This document shows, piece after piece, positions 8,801 through 17,318 of a DNA stretch of 64,000 nt. The position numbers and the translations under genes are program-made. The notes under the pieces are model-generated. The model was not told where the DNA came from, did no database searches, and was given only the letters and a program-made list of their open reading frames with translations. The stretch comes from Streptomyces sp. AA1529 (lineage in GTDB: Bacteria; Actinomycetota; Actinomycetes; Streptomycetales; Streptomycetaceae): contig NZ_ALAP01000020.1 of the NCBI RefSeq assembly GCF_000280905.1, positions 1 to 64,000 of the forward strand. The letters are read 5' to 3'. The first letter of the stretch is position 1. Every line of letters starts with the position of its first letter.

Positions 8801-9505
8801 TCAGTCCTGGTCGAGGGCCTGGCGCCAGGTGCGGACGGCGGCGGGGTCGACCGGGCCGGCCCAGCCGCGGGGGCGGGCGGCGCTGCCGATGTGGAAGGCG
8901 TCGATGCCGGCCCGGCGCAGTCCGGCGACGTGGTCGAGCGAGAGCCCGCCTCCGACCAGCAGCCGGGGCCCGTAGCCCGGCTCCTCCGCGGTGGTGCGGG
9001 CCGCTTCGGCACGGAGGGTCCGGAAACCGTCGGTCACCCCGTCCGGGGAGCCGGCGGTGAGGTAGGTGTCCAGGCCGGGCGCGTCGGCGAGCTGCTTGCG
9101 CAGGGCGTCGCGGTCGGCGGCCCGGTCGAGGGCGCGGTGGAAGGTCCACCGGCACCCGGGTACGGCGGCCGTGACGGCCTCGACAGCACGCAGGTCCGCC
9201 TGCCCCGCCTCGTCGAGGAAGCCGAGGACGAACTCCTCCGCGCCCGCCGCGCGCAGCGCCGCTGCGCGTGCGCACAGTTCCTCGATCCCGGCGTCGCCCC
9301 CGGCGCTGAAGCCGTCGGCGAGCCGCAACATCACCCGGAGCGGGATACTGACGGCGTCCCGGACGGCGGTGCAGGTCTCCAGGGACGGGGTGAGACCGTC
9401 GGCGGCCATGTCGGTGACCACCTCCAGGCGGTCCGCTCCCCCGACCTCCGCTGCGGCAGCGTCTTCCGCGCTGAGCGCGACCACCTCGAGAATTGGTCTA
9501 GACAT
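8801..9505 (-). CDS. cutC: CutC family protein
   Basis: A 234-aa TIM-barrel protein matching CutC over its whole length. It shows the N-terminal EVVALSAEDAAAAEVGGADRLEV, the FHRALD motif and the C-terminal LLVGGGLSLDHV / FHIGSAAR strands. CutC was named for copper homeostasis, though its biochemical role remains debated. The start at 9505 gives the expected N-terminus (MSRPILEV); no strong ribosome site precedes it. A palindrome, GTCTAGAC, overlaps the first codons. It is divergent from the HD-domain gene at 9573. Confidence 0.87.
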   Translation of the reverse strand: MSRPILEVVALSAEDAAAAEVGGADRLEVVTDMAADGLTPSLETCTAVRDAVSIPLRVMLRLADGFSAGGDAGIEELCARAAALRAAGAEEFVLGFLDEAGQADLRAVEAVTAAVPGCRWTFHRALDRAADRDALRKQLADAPGLDTYLTAGSPDGVTDGFRTLRAEAARTTAEEPGYGPRLLVGGGLSLDHVAGLRRAGIDAFHIGSAARPRGWAGPVDPAAVRTWRQALDQD

Positions 9506-9572
9506 GCGCAACAGAGTGCCATACGGCGGAAGGCGCTGGAAGACGGCACTCCCCCGGGACCACAATTGCCCG

Positions 9573-10409
9573 ATGTCGACGACAGAGCCCCCACCCGCAT
9601 CCGGCCGACCGGGCGACGGAACGGCGCGACGACCGGCCGGCGGAACCGCCCGGGAGCCCGCGGACACCGCACGCCCGAACCCGGCACGTCCGACCCCGGA
9701 GACGGCGCTCCCCGCCCCGGCGACGGCCCACCCGGAGCTGCTCGACCGCTGGAACGCGCTGCTGATCGACGCCCGCGAGGGTGCCGACGGCCCCGACCCG
9801 GCGCCCTACGGCGAGGACCTGCTCGGCCGCTGGGCCGAACCCCACCGCCGGTACCACGGCACGGCGCACCTGCGCGCGGTGCTGGACCGCCTCGACGAGC
9901 TCGCCGCGCGGCTTCCCCCGGAGCGGGAGGCCGGTCCCGGAACCGGCGCCGGCGCGGGCCCCGACCTCGCCGCCGTACGGCTGGCCGCGTGGTTCCACGA
10001 CGCCGTCTACCGGCCCGACCGCAGCGAGAACGAGGAGCGCAGCGCCCGCCTGGCCGAACGCGCGCTGCCCGAGGCCGGGGTACCGGCGGCCCGCACCGCC
10101 GAGGTCGCCCGCCTCGTCCGCCTCACGGTCACCCACGACCCCGCCGACGACGACCTCGACGGTGCACTGCTCTGCGACGCGGACCTCGCCGTCCTGGCCG
10201 GCACCCCCGAGCAGTACGCGCACTACGCCGCCGAGATCCGCCAGGAGTACGCCTTCGTCCCCGACGCCGCCTTTCGCGAGGGCCGCTCCGCCGTCCTGCG
10301 CCAACTCCTCGGCCTGCCCCACCTCTTCCGTACCGGCTACGCACGCGACCACTGGGAGCCCGCGGCCCGGCACAATCTGACGACGGAACTGGGCCTGCTG
10401 GAGGCGTGA
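9573..10409 (+). CDS. HD-domain phosphohydrolase-like protein
   Basis: A 278-aa protein. The first 55 residues or so are Pro/Ala/Arg-rich and disordered. The rest is an HD-superfamily metal-dependent hydrolase of the short predicted phosphohydrolase type: RRYHGTAHL (first His), AAWFHDAVY (HD pair) and LLCDADLAVLAG (second Asp). Substrate unknown; nucleotides are typical for the superfamily. No ribosome site precedes the ATG, so translation may be leaderless or start slightly elsewhere. The stop overlaps a GTG that could start the next small gene, which suggests coupled translation. Confidence 0.78.
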   Translation: MSTTEPPPASGRPGDGTARRPAGGTAREPADTARPNPARPTPETALPAPATAHPELLDRWNALLIDAREGADGPDPAPYGEDLLGRWAEPHRRYHGTAHLRAVLDRLDELAARLPPEREAGPGTGAGAGPDLAAVRLAAWFHDAVYRPDRSENEERSARLAERALPEAGVPAARTAEVARLVRLTVTHDPADDDLDGALLCDADLAVLAGTPEQYAHYAAEIRQEYAFVPDAAFREGRSAVLRQLLGLPHLFRTGYARDHWEPAARHNLTTELGLLEA

Positions 10410-10465
10410 TACGGGGAAGTCCCGACATCCTCGACGTCCACGCCGCTACGAGGAGGAGCGCGCTC

Positions 10466-10744
10466 TTGGAAGAGGAGGAAGAGGAGACGGAGACGGTCTG
10501 CCGGGTCTGCGGATTCGACGGCCCGGTCGTCTGGGAGGGCGGCTGGCCCACGGAAGACATCTGCCCCTGCTGCGGCAACGAGTCCGACATCAGTGACAGC
10601 AGTGTCACCGGAGTACGCGTCTACCGCGGCTACTGGGTGGCCAACGGCGCTCCCTGGCGCGACGGGCTGGAGGAACGCAGGCAGCGGGCCGCCGGCTGGG
10701 ATCTGCTGCGGCAGATGGCGAACATCCCGCCGCAGTGGCGCTGA
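10466..10744 (+). CDS. Small zinc-ribbon (CPCC-type) protein
   Basis: A 92-aa protein starting with an acidic run. It then has CRVCG, and 18 residues later CPCCG, a four-cysteine knuckle pair likely to bind one zinc. The C-terminal half is Trp/Arg-rich (YWVANGAPWRDG, ending IPPQWR). TTG at 10466 sits seven bases after AGGAGGAG (10451-10458), the best ribosome site nearby. A GTG at 10406 overlapping the HD gene stop is the alternative and adds 20 residues. Function unknown; the form resembles small cysteine-rich CPCC-domain proteins. Confidence 0.65.
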   Translation: MEEEEEETETVCRVCGFDGPVVWEGGWPTEDICPCCGNESDISDSSVTGVRVYRGYWVANGAPWRDGLEERRQRAAGWDLLRQMANIPPQWR

Positions 10745-10830
10745 ATCCGCCGCCACCCGCGCCCCGGACCGGCCCCGAGGCAGGAGCGGTCCGCGGCCGC
10801 TCGCGAGCCCGGCTCCGGCCCCGGGACCGG

Positions 10831-10872
10831 CCCCGCCTCCCCGCTCCGGAATGCGCGGGCCGGGAGGCGGGG
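10831..10872 (+). terminator. Stem-loop between the zinc-ribbon gene and the MFS gene
   Basis: A perfect 11-bp inverted repeat (CCCCGCCTCCC / GGGAGGCGGGG) with a 20-base loop ends three bases before the GAAGG ribosome site of the next gene. It can terminate the upstream transcript or restrict translation of the exporter gene. Confidence 0.5.
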
Positions 10873-10883
10873 TTGAAGGTGTC

Positions 10884-12137
10884 ATGCCTGACGAACTCGC
10901 AGGGGGCCGTCCCTCCGCCGCCCGTGTCCCGCCGGCCGTCCATGTGCTGGGCCTGTCCGTCTTCGCGCTCGGGACCTCCGAGTTCATGCTCTCCGGCATC
11001 CTGCAACCCCTCGCCCGGGACCTGGACGTGTCGATCCCCCAGGCCGGGCTGCTGGTGTCGGCGTTCGCGGTGGGCATGGTCGTGGGCGCGCCGGTGCTGG
11101 CGGCGGCGACGCTGAAGCTGCCGCGCCGCACGACGCTGGTCGCACTGCTGGCCGCCTTCATGCTGGGGCAGGTCGCGGGCGCGCTCGCGCCGAGCTACGA
11201 GGTGCTGTTCGCCTCCCGGGTGGTCAGCGCGCTGGCCTGCGCCGGGTTCTGGGCGGTCGGCGCCGCGGTCGCGGTCTCGCTGGTGCCGGAGAACGCCCGG
11301 GCCCGGGCCATGGCGATCATGGTGGGCGGGCTGAGCGTCGCCAACATCGCGGGCGTACCGGCCGGATCGTTCCTCGGCCAGCAGGCGGGCTGGCGCTCCG
11401 CGTTCTGGGCGGTCGCCGCGCTGTCGGCCGTCGGACTGGTCGGGGTGCTCGCGCTGGTGCCCCGCACCCCGGTGCCGACCGGCGCGGAAGCCCCCGATCT
11501 CCGGCGGGAGCTGCGGATCTACCGGGACAAGCAGGTCTGGCTGGCGCTGCTGACCATCGCACTGAACGCGGGCGCCGTCTTCGCCGTCTTCTCCTATCTG
11601 GCGCCGCTCCTCACCGACGTCGCCGGACTGCCGGAGAGCTGGGTGCCCAGCGTGCTCGCGCTGTTCGGGCTCGGCGGGTTGATCGGCACGATCATCGGCG
11701 GCCGGATCGCGGACGCGCACCTGTTCGGCACGATGTACGGCGGCATCGCCGCGTCGACCGCCGTGCTCGCGCTGCTGGCGCTGCTGGCCGAGTACCGCTG
11801 GGCCGTGGTCGGGCTGGCCCTGCTGCTCGGCGTCACCGCGTTCACGACGGCGCCCGCGCTGAACGCCCGGATGTTCAACGCCGCCGACGCGGCGCCCACG
11901 CTGGCCGGGGCCACGACGACGGCCTCGTTCAACATCGGCAACACGCTCGGGCCCTGGCTGGGCGGCCTGGCCATCTCGGCGGGCTGGGGATATCCGGCCG
12001 TGGCCTGGGTCGGTGCGGGCATGGCGGCGGTCGCGGTGCTCGCGACGGCCGTCTCCGCGCGGGTGCACGCCCGCTCCCGGGTGGTCGCCGCGTCGTATCC
12101 GCGGGTGGAGCAGGCGCAGGAGCAGGTGCGGGCATAG
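10884..12137 (+). CDS. MFS transporter, Cmx/CmrA-like (chloramphenicol exporter family)
   Basis: A 417-aa, 12-segment drug:H+ antiporter. The first helix, LSVFALGTSEFMLSGILQPLA, and the following DVSIPQAGLLVSAFAVGMVVGAP match the Cmx/CmrA/CmlR type of chloramphenicol efflux proteins and the wider DHA1 family of sugar and drug exporters. The ATG at 10884 follows GAAGG; GTG at 10881 is possible. The stem-loop directly upstream is notable because chloramphenicol pumps in actinomycetes are often controlled by attenuation, although no leader peptide was found. Actual substrate unproven. Confidence 0.85.
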   Translation: MPDELAGGRPSAARVPPAVHVLGLSVFALGTSEFMLSGILQPLARDLDVSIPQAGLLVSAFAVGMVVGAPVLAAATLKLPRRTTLVALLAAFMLGQVAGALAPSYEVLFASRVVSALACAGFWAVGAAVAVSLVPENARARAMAIMVGGLSVANIAGVPAGSFLGQQAGWRSAFWAVAALSAVGLVGVLALVPRTPVPTGAEAPDLRRELRIYRDKQVWLALLTIALNAGAVFAVFSYLAPLLTDVAGLPESWVPSVLALFGLGGLIGTIIGGRIADAHLFGTMYGGIAASTAVLALLALLAEYRWAVVGLALLLGVTAFTTAPALNARMFNAADAAPTLAGATTTASFNIGNTLGPWLGGLAISAGWGYPAVAWVGAGMAAVAVLATAVSARVHARSRVVAASYPRVEQAQEQVRA

Positions 12138-12192
12138 CCGCCCGACGGGTCCGCACCGACCTGGCCGCCGCCCGCGGCACCGGCCCCGCGGG

Positions 12193-12450
12193 TCAGCGCT
12201 TGCGGCGCCGGAGGCCGGCGGCCGTGAGCCGCTGGAGCAGTTCCTTGGAGCCGACCGGGACGGCGCCGGCGTCCACGGCGCTCTCGTACAGCGTCGAGGG
12301 CACGTCGTAGTGGTCGCGGTCGAAGGCGCGCGGCGGGCATCCGAGGCCCGCCGCGAACGCGTGCAGTTCCTCGTACGAGAGATCGCTGACCACGTGCGAC
12401 CACATCCGGCCGTGGCCCGGCCAGATCGGCGGGTCGATGTAGACGGTCAC
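12193..12450 (-). CDS. DUF4031 domain-containing protein
   Basis: An 85-aa protein that is essentially one DUF4031 domain: VTVYIDPPIWPGHGRMWSHVVSD at the N-terminus, then ELHAFAAGLG, AFDRDHYDVP and a basic tail. The conserved D, W, H and HY residues look like a small enzyme or binding site, but no function is established. GTG at 12450 lies 22 bases after the stop of the upstream gene on the same strand, so the two form an operon. Confidence 0.8.
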   Translation of the reverse strand: MTVYIDPPIWPGHGRMWSHVVSDLSYEELHAFAAGLGCPPRAFDRDHYDVPSTLYESAVDAGAVPVGSKELLQRLTAAGLRRRKR

Positions 12451-12472
12451 CGGCAGGGCCCCGCGCCCGCGC

Positions 12473-12964
12473 TCACGGTTTGCTGCCCAGCGAGCCCACC
12501 CGGGCCACCACCGTGGACGTGGCGGCGCACACCCAGTGCGGTTCCTCGCCCAGTTCGGGTTCGACGTCGAGCGCGTGCGGGTCGGAGCCGACGCACACCG
12601 GGCAGACGGGCCAGCGCCCGTACCGTTCGAGCAGCGCGTCCTGCACGTCCTGGGCCACCAGGCCGTCCACGAACGCCGCACCTTCCGGCCACTCGCCCAC
12701 CCACCAGCGACGGTGCGAGACCGCCTCCTCGACCAGCGAGACGATGTCGGCGTGCGCGACGTCGCTCGCCTCCAGGTCGGCGAGGATCAGCGCGCGGGCC
12801 GCGTGCAGCGACCGCTCCAGCGGGTCCTGGCGGCGGGCGCCCGGCGGAGGCTCCTCGCGGGGCGCGTCGCGGCGCTCCCGGTCGCGGGCCGGATCGGGGG
12901 AAGCGCCACCGTGCGCTCCCTCTTCCGGGGGTCCCGAGTCGGCTGCGGGTTCCTTCGGTTCCAT
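12473..12964 (-). CDS. Hypothetical protein with CPVC motif, operon with DUF4031 gene
   Basis: A 163-aa acidic protein, not recognised. The first 55 residues are Pro/Glu/Arg-rich and low complexity. The remainder is predicted helical (AARALILADLEASDV, then AFVDGLVAQDVQDALLERYG) and ends with WPVCPVCVGSDPHAL and HWVCAATSTVVARVG, three cysteines and a histidine that may bind a metal. TGGAGGT precedes the ATG at 12964. It is the first gene of a two-gene operon with the DUF4031 gene. Confidence 0.7.
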   Translation of the reverse strand: MEPKEPAADSGPPEEGAHGGASPDPARDRERRDAPREEPPPGARRQDPLERSLHAARALILADLEASDVAHADIVSLVEEAVSHRRWWVGEWPEGAAFVDGLVAQDVQDALLERYGRWPVCPVCVGSDPHALDVEPELGEEPHWVCAATSTVVARVGSLGSKP

Positions 12965-13034
12965 ACCTCCATTGCACCACTGCGCGCGCGGAAGGATCAC
13001 ACGTTCGTGCCGCGTCGACCATTGACGGGGTGCC

Positions 13035-13050
13035 GATATGAAAATATCTT
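13035..13050 (+). promoter_or_regulatory. Inverted repeat and -10 before the RpiR-type regulator
   Basis: GATAT-GAAA-ATATC is a perfect 5-bp inverted repeat at 13035-13048. TATCTT at 13045-13050 fits a -10 hexamer six bases before the GTG at 13057. AT-rich dyads of this kind are unusual in this sequence. Likely an autoregulatory operator (inference). Confidence 0.45.
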
Positions 13051-13056
13051 CCGTCT

Positions 13057-14070
13057 GTGAGCAGCGACCTGAAGGAAAATTTCGCCTTCCGCCCGGGGCG
13101 CCGGGCGGCCCGGCCGGGCACCCAGCCCCCGGCCCCCCGGTCAGCGGGCGACGCCGACGGCGGCGCCCCCTCCCGACCGGCCAACCGCCCGGGGCCCTCG
13201 GCCCTCGCGGCCAAGGTCCGCACGATGGCGCCCTCGATGACGCGCTCCATGCAGCGGGTCGCCGAGGCGGTCGCCCACGACCCGGCGGGGTGCGCCCAGC
13301 TCACCGTCACCGGGCTGGCCGAGCGCACCGGCACCAGCGAGGCCACCGTCGTCCGCACCTCCCGGCTGCTGGGCTATCCCGGCTACCGCGACCTGCGCCT
13401 CGCCCTCGCGGGACTCGCGGCGCAGCAGGAGTCCGGCGCCGCCCCCGCCGTCACGGCGGACATCGCCGTCGACGATCCGATCGCCGACGTCGTCGCCAAG
13501 CTGGCGCTCGACGAACAGCAGACCCTCGCCGACACGGCGGCGGCGCTGGACGTCGCACAGGTCGACGCGGCGGTCGCGGCGATGGCGGCGGCCCGGCGTG
13601 TCGACGTGTACGGCGTCGGCGCCTCGGGGCTGGTCAGCCAGGACCTGGCGCAGAAACTGCTGCGCATCGGGCTGGTGGCGCACAGCCATGTGGACCCCCA
13701 TCTGGCCGTCACCAACGCCGTGCAGATGCGGGCGGGCGACGTCGCACTGGCCATCACCCATTCGGGGCGGACGGTGGACGTCATCGAGCCGCTGCGGGTC
13801 GCCTTCGACCAGGGGGCGACGACCATCGCGATCACCGGCCGGCCGGACGGCGAGGTGGCCCAGTACGCCGACCACGTACTGACCACCTCGACGGCGCGCG
13901 AGAGCGAGCTGCGCCCGGCGGCGATGTCCAGCAGGACGAGCCAGCTCCTCGTCGTGGACTGCCTGTTCATAGGGGTCGCGCAGCGTACGTACGAGACGGC
14001 GGCGCCCGCGCTCTCCGCCTCCTACGAAGCGCTGGCGCACCGCCACTCCCCCCGGCAGCGCACCCGCTGA
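13057..14070 (+). CDS. murR: MurR/RpiR-family transcriptional regulator
   Basis: A 337-aa regulator. After a 45-residue disordered head, an RpiR-type HTH (about 50-125; MTRSMQRVAEAVAHDP, then ERTGTSEATVVRTSRLLGY) is joined to a SIS sugar-phosphate-binding domain (about 150-290; VYGVGASGLVSQDLAQKLLRIG and AITHSGRT). In E. coli, MurR represses murQP and responds to N-acetylmuramate-6-phosphate. Here murQ and a PTS permease follow on the same strand, supporting that role. The start codon GTG has no Shine-Dalgarno but has a good -10 just upstream, suggesting a leaderless message. Confidence 0.86.
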   Translation: MSSDLKENFAFRPGRRAARPGTQPPAPRSAGDADGGAPSRPANRPGPSALAAKVRTMAPSMTRSMQRVAEAVAHDPAGCAQLTVTGLAERTGTSEATVVRTSRLLGYPGYRDLRLALAGLAAQQESGAAPAVTADIAVDDPIADVVAKLALDEQQTLADTAAALDVAQVDAAVAAMAAARRVDVYGVGASGLVSQDLAQKLLRIGLVAHSHVDPHLAVTNAVQMRAGDVALAITHSGRTVDVIEPLRVAFDQGATTIAITGRPDGEVAQYADHVLTTSTARESELRPAAMSSRTSQLLVVDCLFIGVAQRTYETAAPALSASYEALAHRHSPRQRTR

Positions 14071-14169
14071 CCCTCCCCCGGTCGGCCCGACCCGGCCGAC
14101 CGGTCCGCGGGCCCGGGGCACGTTCGCCGCGCAGTCCCGTCCCCGGCGGCGCGCCACCGGCCCCGCACC

Positions 14170-14215
14170 GTCGGCAGCCCGCTGCCGACGGCACCCGCCG
14201 ACCGCCGGCCGGCGG
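14170..14215. promoter_or_regulatory. Two palindromes between murR and murQ
   Basis: GTCGGCAGC-CC-GCTGCCGAC (9-bp arms, 14170-14189) and the perfect 14-bp palindrome CCGCCGGCCGGCGG (14202-14215) lie in the 217-base gap before murQ. They may be operators for the MurR-type repressor or RNA hairpins; the G+C content makes chance palindromes common. Confidence 0.3.
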
Positions 14216-14287
14216 GCCCACCGGCCGCACCCACCGCTCCGCGACCGCCCGGGCCCGCCGCCCCGAGCCACAGAAAGCCGCTCCCCG

Positions 14288-15463
14288 ATGACCACCTCGC
14301 AGTCACAGACCGCCGCGACCGGGACCGACCCGCACCCCGCCGGTCCGCAGTCCCCCGGACCACAGCCCCCCGCACCGGAGTCCGCCGGTCCGGCGGGCGC
14401 CGGGACCGGCCGCTCGCACCACGACGAGCTGCGCCGGCAGTTGGGCACCCTCACCACCGAGGCGTTCCGCAGCGAACTGGCGGAGATCGACCAGCTGCCC
14501 ACGCTGGAGATCGCCAAGCTCATGAACGCCGAGGACAGCACCGTCCCCACCGCCGTCGCCGCGCAGCTCCCCGTGATCGCCGAGGCGATCGACGGCATCG
14601 CCGAGCGGATGGCGCGCGGGGGCCGCCTCCTCTACGCGGGCGCCGGTACGGCCGGGCGCATGGGGGTGCTGGACGCCAGCGAGTGCCCGCCGACCTTCAA
14701 CACGGCCCCGGGGCAGGTCACCGGTCTGATCGCGGGTGGCCCCGGCGCGCTGGTGAACTCGGTCGAGGGCGCCGAGGACAGCGCCGAGGCGGCGGCGGAC
14801 GAGCTGGCGGCGCTGAAGGTGACGGCGGACGACACCGTCGTCGGGATCTCCGCCTCCGGCCGCACCCCCTTCGCGGTCGGCGCCGTCGAATACGCGCGCT
14901 CCCGCGGAGCGCTCACCGTCGGGCTGGCCTGCAACGCGGACTCGGCGCTCGGCGCCGCCGCCGAGCACGGCATCGAGGTCGTCGTCGGACCCGAGCTGCT
15001 GACCGGTTCCACCCGGCTCAAGGCCGGTACGGCGCAGAAGCTCGTGCTCAACATGCTCTCCACCCTCACGATGATCCGGCTCGGCAAGACCTACGGAAAC
15101 CTGATGGTGGACCTGCGCGCCTCGAACGAGAAGCTGCGCGCACGCTCGCGGCGCATCGTCGAGCTGGCCACGGGAGCGCCGGACGAGGAGATCGAGGCGG
15201 CGCTGACGGCCACCGACGGCGAGGTCAAGGCGGCGATCCTCACCATCCTCGGCGGCGTCCCGGCCCCGGCGGCGGAACGGCTGCTCCACGCCGCGCACGG
15301 GCATCTGCGCGCCGCACTCCGGTCCGCCGCCGGTGGACACGGCGCCGGGGACCGGACCGAGGCCGAACCCCGGACCGGCAACGGCACCAGCACCGGAACC
15401 GGCACCGGAACCCCCGCCGGCGCCGCCCCGGAGGACCCCGGCCCCGGCTCGAACGCGGGGTAG
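14288..15463 (+). CDS. murQ: N-acetylmuramic acid 6-phosphate etherase
   Basis: A 391-aa MurQ. It cleaves the lactyl ether of MurNAc-6-P to GlcNAc-6-P and D-lactate, feeding wall-recycling sugar into the NagA step encoded further right in this window. Diagnostic segments are LLYAGAGTAGRMGVLDASECPPTF, ALVNSVEGAEDS, VVGISASGRTPF and the late LKAGTAQKLVLNMLSTLTMIRLGKTYGNLMVD, spanning the SIS fold and catalytic Glu region. The N-terminal 40 and C-terminal 45 residues are low-complexity additions to the usual length of about 300. Between murR and the PTS gene. Confidence 0.93.
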   Translation: MTTSQSQTAATGTDPHPAGPQSPGPQPPAPESAGPAGAGTGRSHHDELRRQLGTLTTEAFRSELAEIDQLPTLEIAKLMNAEDSTVPTAVAAQLPVIAEAIDGIAERMARGGRLLYAGAGTAGRMGVLDASECPPTFNTAPGQVTGLIAGGPGALVNSVEGAEDSAEAAADELAALKVTADDTVVGISASGRTPFAVGAVEYARSRGALTVGLACNADSALGAAAEHGIEVVVGPELLTGSTRLKAGTAQKLVLNMLSTLTMIRLGKTYGNLMVDLRASNEKLRARSRRIVELATGAPDEEIEAALTATDGEVKAAILTILGGVPAPAAERLLHAAHGHLRAALRSAAGGHGAGDRTEAEPRTGNGTSTGTGTGTPAGAAPEDPGPGSNAG

Positions 15464-15572
15464 CGGCACACCCCAGGGCGCCGCCCCGAACCGCCCGCAC
15501 CACACCGACCGACGCGCAGAGAACCACCCGACCGAACGACCATGGCACCACTCGAAGAAGAGCGACCGCACC

Positions 15573-17198
15573 ATGAGCACACACAGCACCCGCAGCTCCC
15601 CTGAGGACAATCCCGGCAGACAGCTCGCCGAGGCGATCCTCCCCCTGGTGGGAGGCGCCGCGAACGTCACCTCCGTCAGCCACTGCATGACCCGGATGCG
15701 GCTCGGCCTGGCCGACCGCTCCCTCGTCCAGGACGGGCCCCTCAGGGCGCTCCCGGGCGTGCTGGGCGTGGTGGAGGACGACACGTACCAGATCGTGCTC
15801 GGCCCGGGCAAAGTCGCCCGGATCACGCCGGAGTTCGAGGCACTCGTGCAGGCGGCACCGGACCGGGCGACGGCCCGGGAACCCGCTTCGGCGGGCGCCG
15901 CCGGCACGACGACCGCCGGCACGACGGCCGCCGACCTGGCGGCCGAGGGCGCCGCGCTCCGCGCCGCGCGCAAGGAGAAGAACGCGACACCGGTGAAGCT
16001 GATGCTGCGCCGTATCGCCAACATCTTCGTCCCGCTCATCCCGGCGCTGATCGGCTGCGGCATCGTCGCCGGACTCAACGGGCTGTTCACCAACGCGGGC
16101 TGGCTCCCGTCACTCACCCCCGCACTGGCGGCGATCGCCAGCGGCTTCATGTCGCTGATCGCCGTGTTCGTCGGACTGAACACCGCGCGGGAGTTCGGCG
16201 GGACGCCGGTGCTGGGCGGTGCCGCCGCGGCCGTCATCGTCTTCCCCGGGGTGGCGGAGGTATCGGCGTTCGGCCAGCAGCTGGCCCCGGGCCAGGGCGG
16301 TGTGCTGGGCGCGCTGTTCGCGGCACTGCTGGCGGTGTACGTGGAGAAGGCGTGCCGCCGCTTCGTGCCGTCCGCCGTCGACGTGCTGGTCACGCCGACG
16401 GTGACGGTGCTGGTCGCGGGGCTGGTCACGCTGTTCGGACTGATGTACGTGTGCGGCGAGATCGCCACCGGGATCGGACATCTGGCCGACTGGCTGCTCC
16501 AGCACGGCGGGGCCGTGGCCGGATTCGTGCTGGGCGGACTGTTCCTGCCGCTGGTGATGCTGGGACTGCACCAGGCGCTCATCCCCATCCACACGACGCT
16601 GATCGAGCAGAGCGGCTACACCGTGCTGCTGCCCATCCTCGCGATGGCGGGCGCCGGGCAGGTCGGCGCCGCGATCGCCATCTACCTGCGGCTGCACCGC
16701 AACACCTCGATCCGCAGCACCATCCGCTCCGCCCTCCCCGCCGGGTTCCTGGGCGTGGGGGAACCGCTGATCTACGGGGTCTCCCTGCCCCTGGGCCGCC
16801 CCTTCATCACGGCGTGCGTGGGCGGGGCCTTCGGCGGCGGGGTGGTGGGCCTCTTCTACCAGTTGGGCACCTCGGTCGGCTCCACCGCGATCGGCCCCTC
16901 CGGCTGGGCCCTCTTCCCCCTCCTCAAGGGCAACCACAGCCTGGGCGGCATCGCCCTGATCTACGCGCTCGGGCTGGCCGCCGGCTATCTCGTCGGCTTC
17001 GTGGCCACCTACTTCTTCGGGTTCAGCAAGCAGATGCTGACCGAACTGAACGCGCCCGCGGAGGCCGAGGCACCCGCCGCCGAGGGCGGGCACTCGCCCG
17101 AACCCCCGCCGTCCGGCGCCCCGGACCCCGGCCCGGACCCCGGCCCGGACCCGGGTCCGGCCCCCGCACCCGCGGGAGGCGGCGGCTCGCTCGTCTGA
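15573..17198 (+). CDS. PTS EIIBC permease, probable N-acetylmuramic acid transporter (MurP-like)
   Basis: A 541-aa phosphotransferase permease. An N-terminal EIIB domain has its phosphocysteine in SHCMTRMRL (C38). It is followed by a ten-segment EIIC domain (GLHQALIPIHTTLIEQSG and GVGEPLIYGVSLPLGRP are family landmarks). No EIIA domain is present, so it needs a separate EIIA(Glc/Crr)-type partner, as E. coli MurP does. The Pro/Gly/Asp-rich C-terminal 50 residues are disordered repeats (PDPG). It lies 109 bases after murQ. MurNAc is the best substrate guess from context; GlcNAc or glucosides are alternatives. Confidence 0.85.
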   Translation: MSTHSTRSSPEDNPGRQLAEAILPLVGGAANVTSVSHCMTRMRLGLADRSLVQDGPLRALPGVLGVVEDDTYQIVLGPGKVARITPEFEALVQAAPDRATAREPASAGAAGTTTAGTTAADLAAEGAALRAARKEKNATPVKLMLRRIANIFVPLIPALIGCGIVAGLNGLFTNAGWLPSLTPALAAIASGFMSLIAVFVGLNTAREFGGTPVLGGAAAAVIVFPGVAEVSAFGQQLAPGQGGVLGALFAALLAVYVEKACRRFVPSAVDVLVTPTVTVLVAGLVTLFGLMYVCGEIATGIGHLADWLLQHGGAVAGFVLGGLFLPLVMLGLHQALIPIHTTLIEQSGYTVLLPILAMAGAGQVGAAIAIYLRLHRNTSIRSTIRSALPAGFLGVGEPLIYGVSLPLGRPFITACVGGAFGGGVVGLFYQLGTSVGSTAIGPSGWALFPLLKGNHSLGGIALIYALGLAAGYLVGFVATYFFGFSKQMLTELNAPAEAEAPAAEGGHSPEPPPSGAPDPGPDPGPDPGPAPAPAGGGGSLV

Positions 17199-17318
17199 CG
17201 GGAGCCCGAACCGTTTCCGCCGCCGGGCGGAGGGGGCCCGGTGCCGACCCCCTCCCGCCCGGCGGCGGACAACCCGGCACGTCCTCCGCGGCAACGCCGC
17301 CGCGCGACGCGCGGAGCG

